NCBI RefSeq assembly: GCF_000485595.1
Contig: NW_014577121.1
Coordinates: 360,884-381,309 of the forward strand
Origin: Priapulus caudatus
Taxonomy: Eukaryota; Priapulida; Priapulimorpha; Priapulimorphida; Priapulidae
Direction: 5' to 3'
DNA length: 20,426 bases
Shown here: piece after piece, positions 1 to 7,344 of the stretch
How positions within the stretch are numbered: position 1 is the stretch's first letter
How the letters are laid out: every line of letters starts with the position of its first letter
Made by a program: the position numbers and the translations under genes
The notes under the pieces: model-generated
What the model was told of the DNA's origin: nothing
Database searches by the model: none
What the model saw: only the letters and a program-made list of their open reading frames with translations

Positions 1-56
<56 letters not shown>

Positions 57-118
57 GCTACTACTACTATTACTACTACCAATGCTGCTGCTGCTGCTGT
101 TGATCATGCTGCCGCTGC
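1..118. repeat. CTA/CTG trinucleotide array, left flank of retroelement copy 1
   Basis: The window opens with an almost perfect CTA run (about 1-56) that changes to mixed CTA, CTG and ATT triplets and then CTG units up to the start of the LTR. From 52 onward it matches 8941-9007 at a constant offset of 8889, so this part of the array belongs to the duplicated block. To the left of 52 the two loci differ: pure CTA here, unique sequence before copy 2. The array may continue outside the window. The poly-Leu or poly-Ser reading frames it creates are not genes. Confidence 0.95.
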
Positions 119-225
119 TATAGGACTATGGTTCTCACACTTATTTCATTTCTTTTTTCTTACGTGTTTTAGACGCTGTTATCATTGGTTGATGATAAAT
201 AAAACGAGTACGACCATCAGCTAAA

Positions 226-818
226 TGTAATACTGATTCTCTTACTATCTCGTTACCCGTGATCGTCTAGTGGTAATGCGTAATGTATTAGAAATATCGC
301 TGTACACACCATACAAAGCACACAACGCTAGATGCACGTAGTTCAGACACAAACATCTTTACTGGTTACGTTAGATTACACATAGCAAATGTACCCCTGT
401 ACGGAGTTCAAACAGTACAAAGAGTTACGCGGCATATCGAGTCTAACTTACAAAATGTGTCGGAGTCGGTAATAGTAACAGCACAGTACGGGAATATGAT
501 GCGTATCGTCACTCGGTTGCAAGGTAGTAGGCACTGTTTCCCTGCGCTCCCTGTTTTATAATGACGCCCGTTCTTTGTCTTACTTCCCGCTCTCCCATTG
601 GTCGACGCCTCCCGCGTGACCACTGGTCAAGCACGTGACTAACCCTTCCGTTGTTCTTGGTTCACTAGAGGCCGTTAACCACGCCCCATGACCCTGCATC
701 CCGCATGACACAAAGCCCTTTGTGTCTCCATTTTCATCTTACCCACTATTTCTGATTAATTCTTCTCTTCTCTTCTTATTCTTACTCTTATTCTATTCTT
801 ATTATTTTCCTTATTACA
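226..818 (+). mobile_element. Nested solo LTR of a different element (593 bp)
   Basis: The insert begins TGTAATA and ends TATTACA, a perfect 7-bp inverted terminus of the TG...CA type, and is bordered on both sides by TAAA (222-225 and 819-822), a 4-bp target-site duplication. Removing the insert plus one TAAA restores the arrangement of the uninterrupted 3' LTR. Inside are promoter-like elements: TTTTATA at 554-560, an inverted CCAAT box (ATTGG) at 597-601 and a CACGTG E-box at 632-637. There is also a 9-bp hairpin (GACACAAAG/CTTTGTGTC, 707-726) and a long CT-rich stretch before the end. No coding sequence is seen. A non-LTR MITE with short inverted ends is the alternative. The strand is assigned from the TATA/CCAAT order and is tentative. 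Confidence 0.75.
257..274 (+). other. 18-nt match to the 5' end of tRNA-His, inside the nested LTR
   Basis: Bases 257-274 (CCGTGATCGTCTAGTGGT) equal, as I remember it, positions 2-19 of an insect tRNA-His, including the D-arm region that overlaps the Pol III A box. The anticodon and T arms are not recognisable downstream and no good B box (GGTTCGA) follows at tRNA spacing, so this is not a tRNA gene. It could be a captured tRNA fragment, a decayed tRNA-derived SINE piece, or chance. The same 18 bases occur in copy 2 at 9146-9163. Confidence 0.5.
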
Positions 819-841
819 TAAAGAGTTGACTGAACTTATTG

Positions 842-1645
842 ATGATAACAGCGTCTTTAAATATAGACCGCATCGACTGCTCAGCCCCTGGTTGCGAAAC
901 ATCATGGCCTAGCACAACGCTCCCGGAGATCCTCCTAAGCTTGATCAACCTCCATGCCCGCACTGCCCATCCGACCATCTCTGCTTCGATACCTGCTCCC
1001 GCCTCATGCGCCGCCAAAGTGGAGAAGGTTAAACGACCAGTGACCAGTGAAGACAAAACGGCCACCCACCTTACGGAACCTGACATTGCTTACCAGCTGC
1101 TTGGGTGCTGCGATGAAGGACGCAAGAGAGATCTGACCAGAACTTTTGGAGCCCTGACATCTAGGGATGAGCACACTATCCTCACGAACATTAAAAGCTT
1201 GGCAGTCCGCCAAGAGAACATTATGGTGGCCCGGATGCAGCTCCAGCAAATGCGCCAGGACCGCGATGAGCCAGTGAGGGCCTTCGCCGCTCGTCTTTGC
1301 GTCCAGGCCAGTGTCTGCAACTACAGGAAGGACTGTACATGCACCCTAGTTGTTGATTTTAGTGACATCGTGATTAGGGATGCGCTCATCCGTGGACTAG
1401 AGGATGAAGAGATCCGCCTGGACATCCTTGGACAATTCCAACAGGACATGTGTTTAGAGAGGGTGCTACAAAATGTGGAGGCCAAAGGGAGTGGTCGGCG
1501 ATCCGCAGGTCGTCTCCTAGTGGGCGGCACCGCCGCGACTGTAGCTGTTACCAGCTCCTACAAACGTCGGGAGAAGGACAAGACGCAGCTCCGTGACACC
1601 AAGTACCCATTGTGCGGCCCCTGTGGCAAGCCAGGCCACACAAGC
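842..1645 (+). pseudogene. gag: gag, N-terminal part (copy 1)
   Basis: Structural capsid-like protein of the retroelement. The chosen start is ATG at 842, the first ATG after an in-frame TGA at 827; a TTG lies just before it. The central part has a helical, charged retroelement Gag character (MQLQQMRQDRDEPVRAFAAR around residue 130-150), followed by basic residues and the first zinc-binding motif (CGPCGKPGH, 1618-1644). Compared with copy 2, five bases (ACAAC, 1646-1650) are inserted right after this motif. This shifts the frame and ends the ORF at TGA 1667-1669. It begins at the LTR boundary, so no untranslated leader remains, which is unusual and leaves the true start uncertain. Confidence 0.85.
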
Positions 1646-1650
1646 ACAAC

Positions 1651-2472
1651 GCCAAACAGGAACGCATGAGGAAGTGCACTGCGTACAATCACACTTGCGC
1701 AAAGTGCGGACTGCTCCACCATCGTGAGAGCGTGTGCCGTCAGTTACAGCGGAGACAACCGCCACCAGTGACCAATGCACAGGTGTCACACGACGATGCT
1801 ACCGCTATCTTCCAATCCTTGTGCTCCGTCAATGATGCCTCAGCCATGGACACCCATGCGATCACGCTCGGACACCACATTTACAATGAGTTCTGCAATG
1901 CATGGGAGCGGCGCGCATCCAACCCCCAACCCTTTATCAACGTCTCCGTCAAGGCAACCCCGCTTGATGCCCGAGACCTTGGTCTCCCTACTCCCATCCA
2001 CGGCCCAACACCATCAGCCCCCTACCCTGCCATGGCTGATACTGGCTGCCAGTCATGCTTAGCCGGCACAAAACTCTTGTTCAAACTGGGGCTGGAGAGG
2101 AGACACCTCATCCCTGTCACAATAAAAATGACTGCTGCCAACAAAAACGGCATTCGTATAGCAAGTGCTCTGGTCCTCCACATCTCCGGCACTTCCCCAT
2201 CAGGAGAGACTCTGGAAACACGGCAGATAATATACTTTACTGACTCATCCGACAGGTTATACCTATCGAAGCAAGCGTGTGTCGCTCGTGGCATAATCTC
2301 TAGCAGGTTCCCCCCTATTGGCGAGGCAGCCAAGCCCAGCAGTTCCAGCATGGCGGCCTCTGCCACGATAGCATCGCTCAAACCTACATTTTGCCTCACA
2401 CCTTCTTGCGACTGCCCTCGGCGCCAGATGCTACCCACTCCACCCACGTCACTCCCCGTTCCCAGCCACTGA
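1651..2472 (+). pseudogene. gag C-terminus with zinc knuckle, and aspartic protease (copy 1)
   Basis: This continues Gag in another frame after the 5-bp insertion at 1646. A canonical CX2CX4HX4C zinc knuckle sits at 1696-1737 (CAKCGLLHHRESVC), the nucleic-acid-binding module of Gag. After a linker of about 90 residues comes a retropepsin-like protease with active-site motif ADTG (DTG at 2038-2046), then the strand-rich part with VTIKM and ALVLHISG. The frame closes with TGA at 2470-2472. The RT reading frame starts in the +1 frame just before this (about 2456), and copy 2 has the same frame change. Gag and protease share one frame, as copy 2 shows. Confidence 0.85.
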
Positions 2473-3393
2473 GGAAAACCGAGAGAAACTTGAGTGGTTG
2501 CTCGAACACTACAAATCGAGCACCTTCAACGTTTGCGAGCACCAACCACTTCCAATGATGGCTGGTCCCCCGCTACGGCTCATGATTGACCCTGACGCTC
2601 GACCTGTCGCTTTCCACACTCCCATCCCCGTTCCCGTGAAGGCAGGCCTCGACCAAGACGTACGGCTCGGTGTCATTGAACCAGTCCCAGTCGGCACCCC
2701 AGTCACATGGTGCCACAAAATGGTAATCTGCCCGAAGAAGTCTGGCAAGCCAAGGCGGACAGTGGACCTCCAGCAACTTAACCACCGCGCGCTTCGTGAG
2801 ACACGCCACACACAGTCCCCCTTCCAACAGGCGCGTGCAGTACCACCAAATGTTTGCAAGACTGTCTTTGACGCATGGAATGGGTACCACAGCATTGCTC
2901 TGCACGAGGACGACCGCCATCTCACCACATTCATCACACCCAGGGGTCGCTATCGCTACCGCGTTGCCTCTCAAGGGTATGTGGCTTCAGGCGACGGATA
3001 CAGCCGACGATTTGATGAGGTCGTCTCTGAAATCCCGCAAAAGACCAAGTGTGTGACGACACGCTGATGTGGGCAGACACCATTGAGGATGCATTCTTCC
3101 AGGCGGTTAGGTGGCTCGACACCTGTGGCCACAATGGCATCACACTGAACCCTGCGAAGTTCTCGTTTGCCATGATGACCACGGAGTTTGCCGGCTTTGA
3201 GGTTACACCAACTACCGTGCACCCCTGCTCTCGCTACCTCGAGCCTATCCAGGACTTCCCCACCCCTCGCAACATCACAGATGTGCGTAGCTGCTTCGGC
3301 CACATCAACCAGGTCTCATATGCCTTCGCCTCGGCCGAACGCATGCTCCCCTTCCACACCCTTCTCAACCGACCAGCTGATCCGCGTGTTTGA
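2456..3393 (+). pseudogene. Reverse transcriptase (copy 1), broken at the catalytic box
   Basis: RNA-directed DNA polymerase domain of pol. Seen in order: a GVIEP/PVTWCHKMV finger region, the KSGKPRRTVDLQQLN motif, motif A with catalytic Asp in FDAWNGYH (Asp codon 2870-2872), TTFITPRGRYRY, and the S-GY-ASGDGYSRRFDE block. At the motif C box, copy 2 reads CVDD. Here one base is lost at about 3055, so the frame shifts exactly between Val and the two Asp codons. The downstream part (DTLMWAD..., thumb region, PTPRNITDVRS) continues in a second frame to a stop at 3391-3393, after a 23-bp deletion relative to copy 2 near 3368. The protein cannot be functional. Confidence 0.92.
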
Positions 3394-4000
3394 GGAGTTA
3401 AAATCTATCATCATCGGCGAAATTCATAAAAGGGGGGAAATATTTGACAAGACCAAGCCGACCTGCCTCGCAACAGACTGGAGCAAAGATGGCATCGGAT
3501 TTTGACTCTTCCAGAAGCATTGTGCCTGTCCCTCCAACAACCCTTTTTGCTGCAAGACCGGCTGGAAAATCAAACTTGTCGGGAGCCGATTCACCTTAGG
3601 CGCGGAGCCTAATGCCCCGGTGGAGGGAGAGGCTCTCGCAGTTGTAGGTGCCTTTGACAAAGCCCGCGATTTTGTCCTCGGCTGCTCGGACCTCATCGTC
3701 GCAGTGGACCACAAGCCCCTCCTGAAGGTGTTTGGCGACCGATCGCTCGACGAAATTCCGAACCCCCGACTCCGCAACCTAAAGGAGAAGTTACTATGCT
3801 ACCTCTTCCGCATGGTTCACGTACCTGGCATACGCCACGCTGCAGCTGACGGAGTTTCACGACACCCAGTTGGAGAGGCCACCCTACTCAATCTGCCAGA
3901 CGATGTGGCACCTGTCAACGTGGTCATGAACTTCTACCAGCCACCTGAGCTGCCCCGTGACTTCATCGCTGCTATCCGTACCCACGACCCGGACCCTGTC
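3394..4000 (+). pseudogene. RNase H domain and linker (copy 1)
   Basis: RNase H of pol, which degrades the RNA strand of the replication hybrid. Visible acidic residues: Asp in LATDWSKDG (3476-3478), Glu in VEGEAL (3629-3631), Asp in VAVDHKPL (3707-3709) and Asp in AADGVSRHP (3848-3850), so all four positions are present. A TGA at 3503-3505 interrupts the frame where copy 2 has TGG. The frame is otherwise open from about 3395 to 4333, running through a linker (LPDDVAPVNVV, YQPPELPRDF) towards integrase. Relative to copy 2 there is one in-frame 3-bp loss near 3609. Confidence 0.88.
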
Positions 4001-5283
4001 CAAATCTGCAGTCAGTCAACATTACCGCCCACGGAGGTGATCAAGTCCATCACTTGGGACGATGTCCGTGTCGCCACGTCCAGTGACACAACCATGTGCA
4101 GATTGGCCGGATTCATCCAGGCGGGCTTCCCCAAGCTGCCTAGTGATCTCCCCCACGAACTCCGACTATACCCCCAATTTTACGTAAACCTTACAGAATT
4201 TGATGGGGTATGCCTCTACAAGGACCGCATCATCATTCCTCCATCACTCCGCGACCGGGTACTCCAGGCACTGCATTCAGCCCACCAGAGTGTAACCATT
4301 ATGTGCTCACGGGCAGAGTCCTCATTCTTCTGACCGGGCATGACTCCTGCCATTACTGAGATACGGGCACGCTGCTCTCCCTGCAACCACATGGCGCCTT
4401 CACAGCCAGGCGCGCCTCCCACCCCGCCTGTACAGCCTGATTATCTATTCCAATGCATCGGTTGTGGTGGGGTTGTGGTGGATCGGCACAACAACTGGCC
4501 GATCGTTGAGCGGGCCGCCAATGGTGCCACAGGACTAATTGCTGCCCTGCGCCGCGTCTTCGTGACTTTCGGCATCAGCGACGAGCTGTCATCGGATGGT
4601 GGCCCCGAATTTACGGCAGGCGCCACTCGCAATTTCCTACGTGACTGGGGCGTGAATCACCAAACCTCATCCGTTGCATTCCCTTATAGCAACTGCCGCG
4701 CAGAGGTGGGGTCAAGACTGTCAAGCGCCTCCTCACTGACAACACTGACGCTGAGGGCTCTCTCAACACTGATGAGTTCCAACGTGCCATTCTTCAGTAC
4801 CGCAACACGCCTGACCGTGATACACATCTCTCCCCCTCCATGTGTGTCTTCGGACGTCCCATCCGTGACTTCATACCAATTCACCCGGGAAAGTACCAAC
4901 CGCACAGCACGTGGCGCGAGACACTCACATCCCTAAAAGAGGCTCTGCGTAACAGGCACATGCGCTCTGCCGAGCGCCTATCGGAGCACACCCGTCCTCT
5001 CCCACCACTGACCATTGTAGACTACGTTAGGATCCAGAATCAAACTGGCCCCAACCCGACAAAGTGTGACAAAACCGGGATCGTAGTAGAGGTGAGGCAA
5101 TTCGACCAATACGTCGTGCGGGTTGATGGCTCTGGTAGAGTTACTCTCCGGAACAGGAAGTTCCTACGGCAATACGTCCCAGTCGTCCCACGTGCACCCC
5201 TCCTGATGGCACCTGGCCCAACAACACCGCCAGTACCTGCACTCCTGCCTACTCCGGGCCTGGGACCTACTGCACCTGCATGA
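4001..5283 (+). pseudogene. Integrase (copy 1)
   Basis: DDE-type integrase that would insert the cDNA. The zinc-binding N-domain has His at 4274 and 4283 and Cys at 4373 and 4382 (CSPC), but a TGA at 4331-4333 lies between them. In the core, the second Asp (SSDGG, 4595-4597) and Glu (RAEVG, 4703-4705) are exactly 35 residues apart. The segment that should hold the first Asp, between QCIG and VVVDRHNNWP, is missing. Right after the Glu the frame shifts in a G run (4708-4711), and the rest continues in frame from 4711 (VKTVKRLL). The C-terminal domain is seen as [14 protein letters not shown]...[13 protein letters not shown], followed by a Pro-rich tail cut by TGA 5281-5283. No chromodomain is seen. 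The TGA at 4331, the first-Asp loss and the G-run shift are shared with copy 2. Confidence 0.9.
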
Positions 5284-5708
5284 GCGGTTGGCCAGCTGCC
5301 ACCCGCCACCTCAGCCACACCAACGGCTGAGTCTCGCCCAACTGGTACCAGCCTGCCCCCTATTCCGACCGACTTGGCCCCGACACCTCTATCTCCCGCC
5401 ATGACTTCTTCATCAACGGTCCTACCATCACCACCGAGCCTAGCAGCCAACGGCCGAGTCCCCCGAGCCCTCCGTGCCCTGATGCCTCACAACGCCCCAG
5501 GCCTGAAGGAACAGCCAGGATCCTCTCAGGCTTTATAGACTTTTGGCATATCATTGCACAAATATTGACTTTGGATTTTGTGCGCAGATGTTCATATTGT
5601 AATGACTTTTCTTGTTCACTTATATGTTATATTTCCAATAAGTGTTCATAGTTTTTTATGTTTTTCGCAGTCGGAAATGCCATACACTACTTCGTCTTTG
5701 TCGTTCCT
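5284..5708 (+). pseudogene. Proline-rich pol tail remnant and 3' untranslated region (copy 1)
   Basis: The sequence is homologous to the Pro/Ala/Ser/Thr-rich C-terminus still open in copy 2 (to 14041). Here it follows a CGA-to-TGA change at 5281 and has lost 79 bp near 5511 relative to copy 2. From about 5524 on it is AT-rich non-coding sequence leading to the purine tract. A methionine-started frame at 5578-5829 runs into the LTR and is not considered a gene. Confidence 0.75.
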
Positions 5709-5721
5709 AAAGACTGGGGGG
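5709..5721 (+). promoter_or_regulatory. Polypurine tract of copy 1
   Basis: AAAGACTGGGGGG directly precedes the 3' LTR, with two bases between (CA). This is the expected place for the plus-strand primer of an LTR retroelement. Copy 2 has the same tract with one more G (14238-14250). Confidence 0.8.
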
Positions 5722-5723
5722 CA

Positions 5724-5849
5724 TATAGGACTATGGTTTTCACAGTTATTTCATTTCTTTTGTCTTACGTGTTTTAGACGCTGTTATCATTGGTTGATGA
5801 TAAATAAAACAAGTACAACTATCAGCTAAAGTGTTGACTAAACTATTGA
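5724..5849 (+). repeat. 3' LTR of copy 1 (uninterrupted)
   Basis: The 126-bp LTR starts TATAGGACTATGG and ends ACTATTGA, with an AATAAA signal at 5803-5808. It lacks the 593-bp insert found in the 5' LTR. It shares with the 3' LTR of copy 2 the bases CAGTTATT and TTTGTC, where both 5' LTRs have CACTTATT and TTTTTC. Confidence 0.88.
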
Positions 5850-5970
5850 GTTACTGCTACTACTACTGCTGCTACTGCTGCTGCTGCTGCTGCTGCTGCC
5901 GCCGCTACTGCTGCTACTGCTGCTGCTGCTGTTGCTGCGGCGGCGGCGGCTACTACTACTACTACTACTA
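5850..5970. repeat. CTG/CTA array, right flank of copy 1
   Basis: Triplet array in the order ACTGCTACTACTACTGCTGC, CTG run, CCGCCGCTACTG, CTG run, GTTGCTGCGGCGGCGG, CTA run. Copy 2 has the same order at 14379-14480, so this array is part of the duplicated block. It ends at a CTA run, after which the two loci diverge. Confidence 0.93.
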
Positions 5971-6310
5971 GTGCGTGTGTACGTGCATGGCATGTGTTCG
6001 TGCGTGCGTTATTGCGTGTGCGTGCGAACCTAATTATAGGCGTATATATAGCGTGCGCGTGCGTGCGATTTGGGCGTTTTATGGTCACGCCGTGGGACTC
6101 TTACTATATCTGTAAACTGCGGTGTAACAGATGACCTATGAGAGCTTGCGCAGCTGAGACCTTCGGTCAGCTGAAAAATCGCCGCTGCGACTGCACCAAG
6201 CAGTTTGTTTTTTCATGGAAGCAAAATAGGTTTATATTTTATTTATTGCTTTTTGGAAAACGTTTTGCAGGAAATCCTATATGACGCAATAAATAAATAA
6301 ATAAATAATG
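5971..6310. other. Non-coding: GT-rich start, then unique sequence and an AAAT run
   Basis: A TGCG/TGTG-rich stretch (5971-6066) is followed by mixed sequence without a credible ORF, and an AAAT run at about 6289-6308. No gene or RNA feature is recognised. Confidence 0.7.
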
Positions 6311-6635
6311 TGAGAGAGAGAGAGAGAGAGAGGGAGAAGGGGAAGAGAGAAGAGAGGGTGCGTGCGAGAGGGTGCGTATATAAGAGTGCTTAATGTAGTG
6401 CATAAATAGAATGAGCCATAGAAAAGGAAGATTGCGAGAAAGCGCGCGATCGGGACAGATAGCACAAAATAATTAGATAAAAAAAGAAAGTAAGAGAGGG
6501 GGCATGATGATGATGAGGAGGATGAAGAGGATGAGGAGAAGGAGGATGAGCAGGAGGAGGAGAAGAAGAAGGAGGAGGGGGAGGAAAAAAGAAGAGGAAG
6601 AAGAAATAGAAGAAGAATAAGAAGAAGGAAACAGA
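6311..6635. repeat. Purine-rich tract: GA run plus GAGGA/GAAGA repeats
   Basis: A GA dinucleotide run (about 6311-6332) and, after a short mixed interval with GTGCGTGCGAGAG, an imperfect GAG/GAA/GAT triplet-like tract (about 6490-6625). The opposite strand reads as poly-Ser/Leu, which is a repeat artefact. Long homopurine tracts of this kind can adopt triplex structure. Confidence 0.85.
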
Positions 6636-6706
6636 AGAGTAATATACGCTCTGTATCCGCCATTTTCAATGATGCTGGCTGCAAGCAACAGCTCTTTCGA
6701 CAGCAA

Positions 6707-6868
6707 CGCACGTACACACTCACGCGCACACACACGCACACGAACAGGCACAGGCCCGCACACATGCACACAAAAACGCAACACACGCATGCACACGCGC
6801 ACGCACACGCACACGCACACGCACACATATGTACACACACGTACACACACGCGCGCGCGCGCGCACGC
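6707..6868. repeat. CA/CG-rich dinucleotide repeat
   Basis: Imperfect CA and CACG repeats ending in a GC alternation (about 6850-6864). Alternating purine-pyrimidine of this kind is prone to form Z-DNA. His/Thr-rich or Cys/Val-rich reading frames here are artefacts. Confidence 0.92.
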
Positions 6869-7243
6869 ATTCACGACTCAGACACGTATTCACTACTCTA
6901 ACTGATAAACGCCGCGATAGTAAAGCATCAAGCAATTACTAATACTAATTTACTCTTCCGTCGCGACGGAGCCTCCTAGATTATGTGTGGCATTCAATGT
7001 CATGGAAGGCACATCGACTGCTCGGCTCTCTCGCTGTTATCCGCACCACTCTTACACGCAAACGTGTTAGTGAACGTGAACGACACTCGCGCCGGCTTGC
7101 ACGCTCGCTGCAGGCATACCGCAGCTAAGGCGCGTCAACTGGCAAACTTGATTTTCAATATATATACTACAATTTGTGCGACAGCATGCCGAGCGGGAAA
7201 ATACGTTCACAGAAACAGCCGTGTAACACCGCGCGCTTCGAGA

Positions 7244-7258
7244 CCGCCAGATGGCGCT
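7244..7258 (+). promoter_or_regulatory. CTCF-like motif
   Basis: CCGCCAGATGGCGCT fits the CTCF core CCASYAGRKGGCRS at all but the third position, as known from vertebrates and Drosophila. CTCF marks chromatin domain borders. A single motif match is weak evidence of binding. Confidence 0.4.
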
Positions 7259-7302
7259 CGTGTTCGCCGGTGTGATCGCACCCGGCAGTTAGATGCGATA
7301 TT

Positions 7303-7344
7303 ATATGACTACTAGGCACTTAGGATATGACTACTAGGCACTTA
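7303..7344. repeat. Short tandem duplication, 22-bp unit
   Basis: ATATGACTACTAGGCACTTA occurs at 7303-7322 and again at 7325-7344, separated by GG. The copies are identical, so the duplication is recent. Confidence 0.9.

Larger units (their letters stand above)
119..842 (+). repeat. 5' LTR of copy 1, split by a nested insertion
   Basis: The LTR consists of 119-225 plus 823-842. The first part aligns base for base over 107 bp with 5724-5830, with six substitutions by hand count. The second part (GAGTTGACTGAAC...) aligns with 5831-5849 with a few substitutions and one indel. An AATAAA polyadenylation signal lies at 198-203. The 597 bp in between are absent from the 3' LTR. A possible primer binding site follows directly at 843 (TGATAACAGCG). 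It only loosely resembles the complement of initiator tRNA-Met, so the priming mechanism is unresolved. Confidence 0.85.
119..5849 (+). mobile_element. Degenerate Ty3/gypsy-type LTR retroelement, copy 1
   Basis: Order seen: split 5' LTR, gag with zinc knuckle, aspartic protease (DTG), reverse transcriptase, RNase H, integrase (HHCC, D-35-E), proline-rich tail, purine tract, 3' LTR. Protease, RT, RNase H, integrase is the Ty3/gypsy order. LTR bounds were set by comparing the two ends: both begin TATAGGACTATGG and end near TATTGA, giving a LTR of about 126-127 bp once the nested insert is excluded. There is no env-like third ORF. The element cannot be autonomous: the reading frame is broken in at least seven places, including one base lost at the RT catalytic box and stops in RNase H and integrase. 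The flanks GCTGC (114-118) and GTTAC (5850-5854) could be a decayed 5-bp target duplication. Confidence 0.93.

Noticed and set aside
257-330. Functional tRNA-His gene
   Set aside because: Only the first ~18 bases match; the anticodon arm, T arm and B box are not found.
227-823. The extra 597 bp of the 5' LTR as a spliced intron (GT at 227, CT-rich tract, AG at 822-823)
   Set aside because: A GT-AG excision leaves one base different from the 3' LTR, while the TGTAATA/TATTACA ends with TAAA duplications give an exact fit. A nested LTR is the better explanation.
5578-5829. 83-codon ORF at the retroelement 3' end as an env or accessory gene
   Set aside because: It runs across the purine tract into the LTR, is shortened in copy 2 (66 codons), and shows no signal peptide or envelope features.
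5843-6088. Ala/Val-rich protein on the minus strand, and similar poly-Leu, poly-Ser and poly-Thr frames at 14367-14895
   Set aside because: They are translations of CTG/CTA arrays with no other sequence support.
6277-6935. Cys/Val-rich or Ser/Phe-rich proteins on the minus strand and a His/Thr-rich one on the plus strand
   Set aside because: They come from CA, GA and GAGGA repeats; the same holds for 16551-17040 and 18689-19275.
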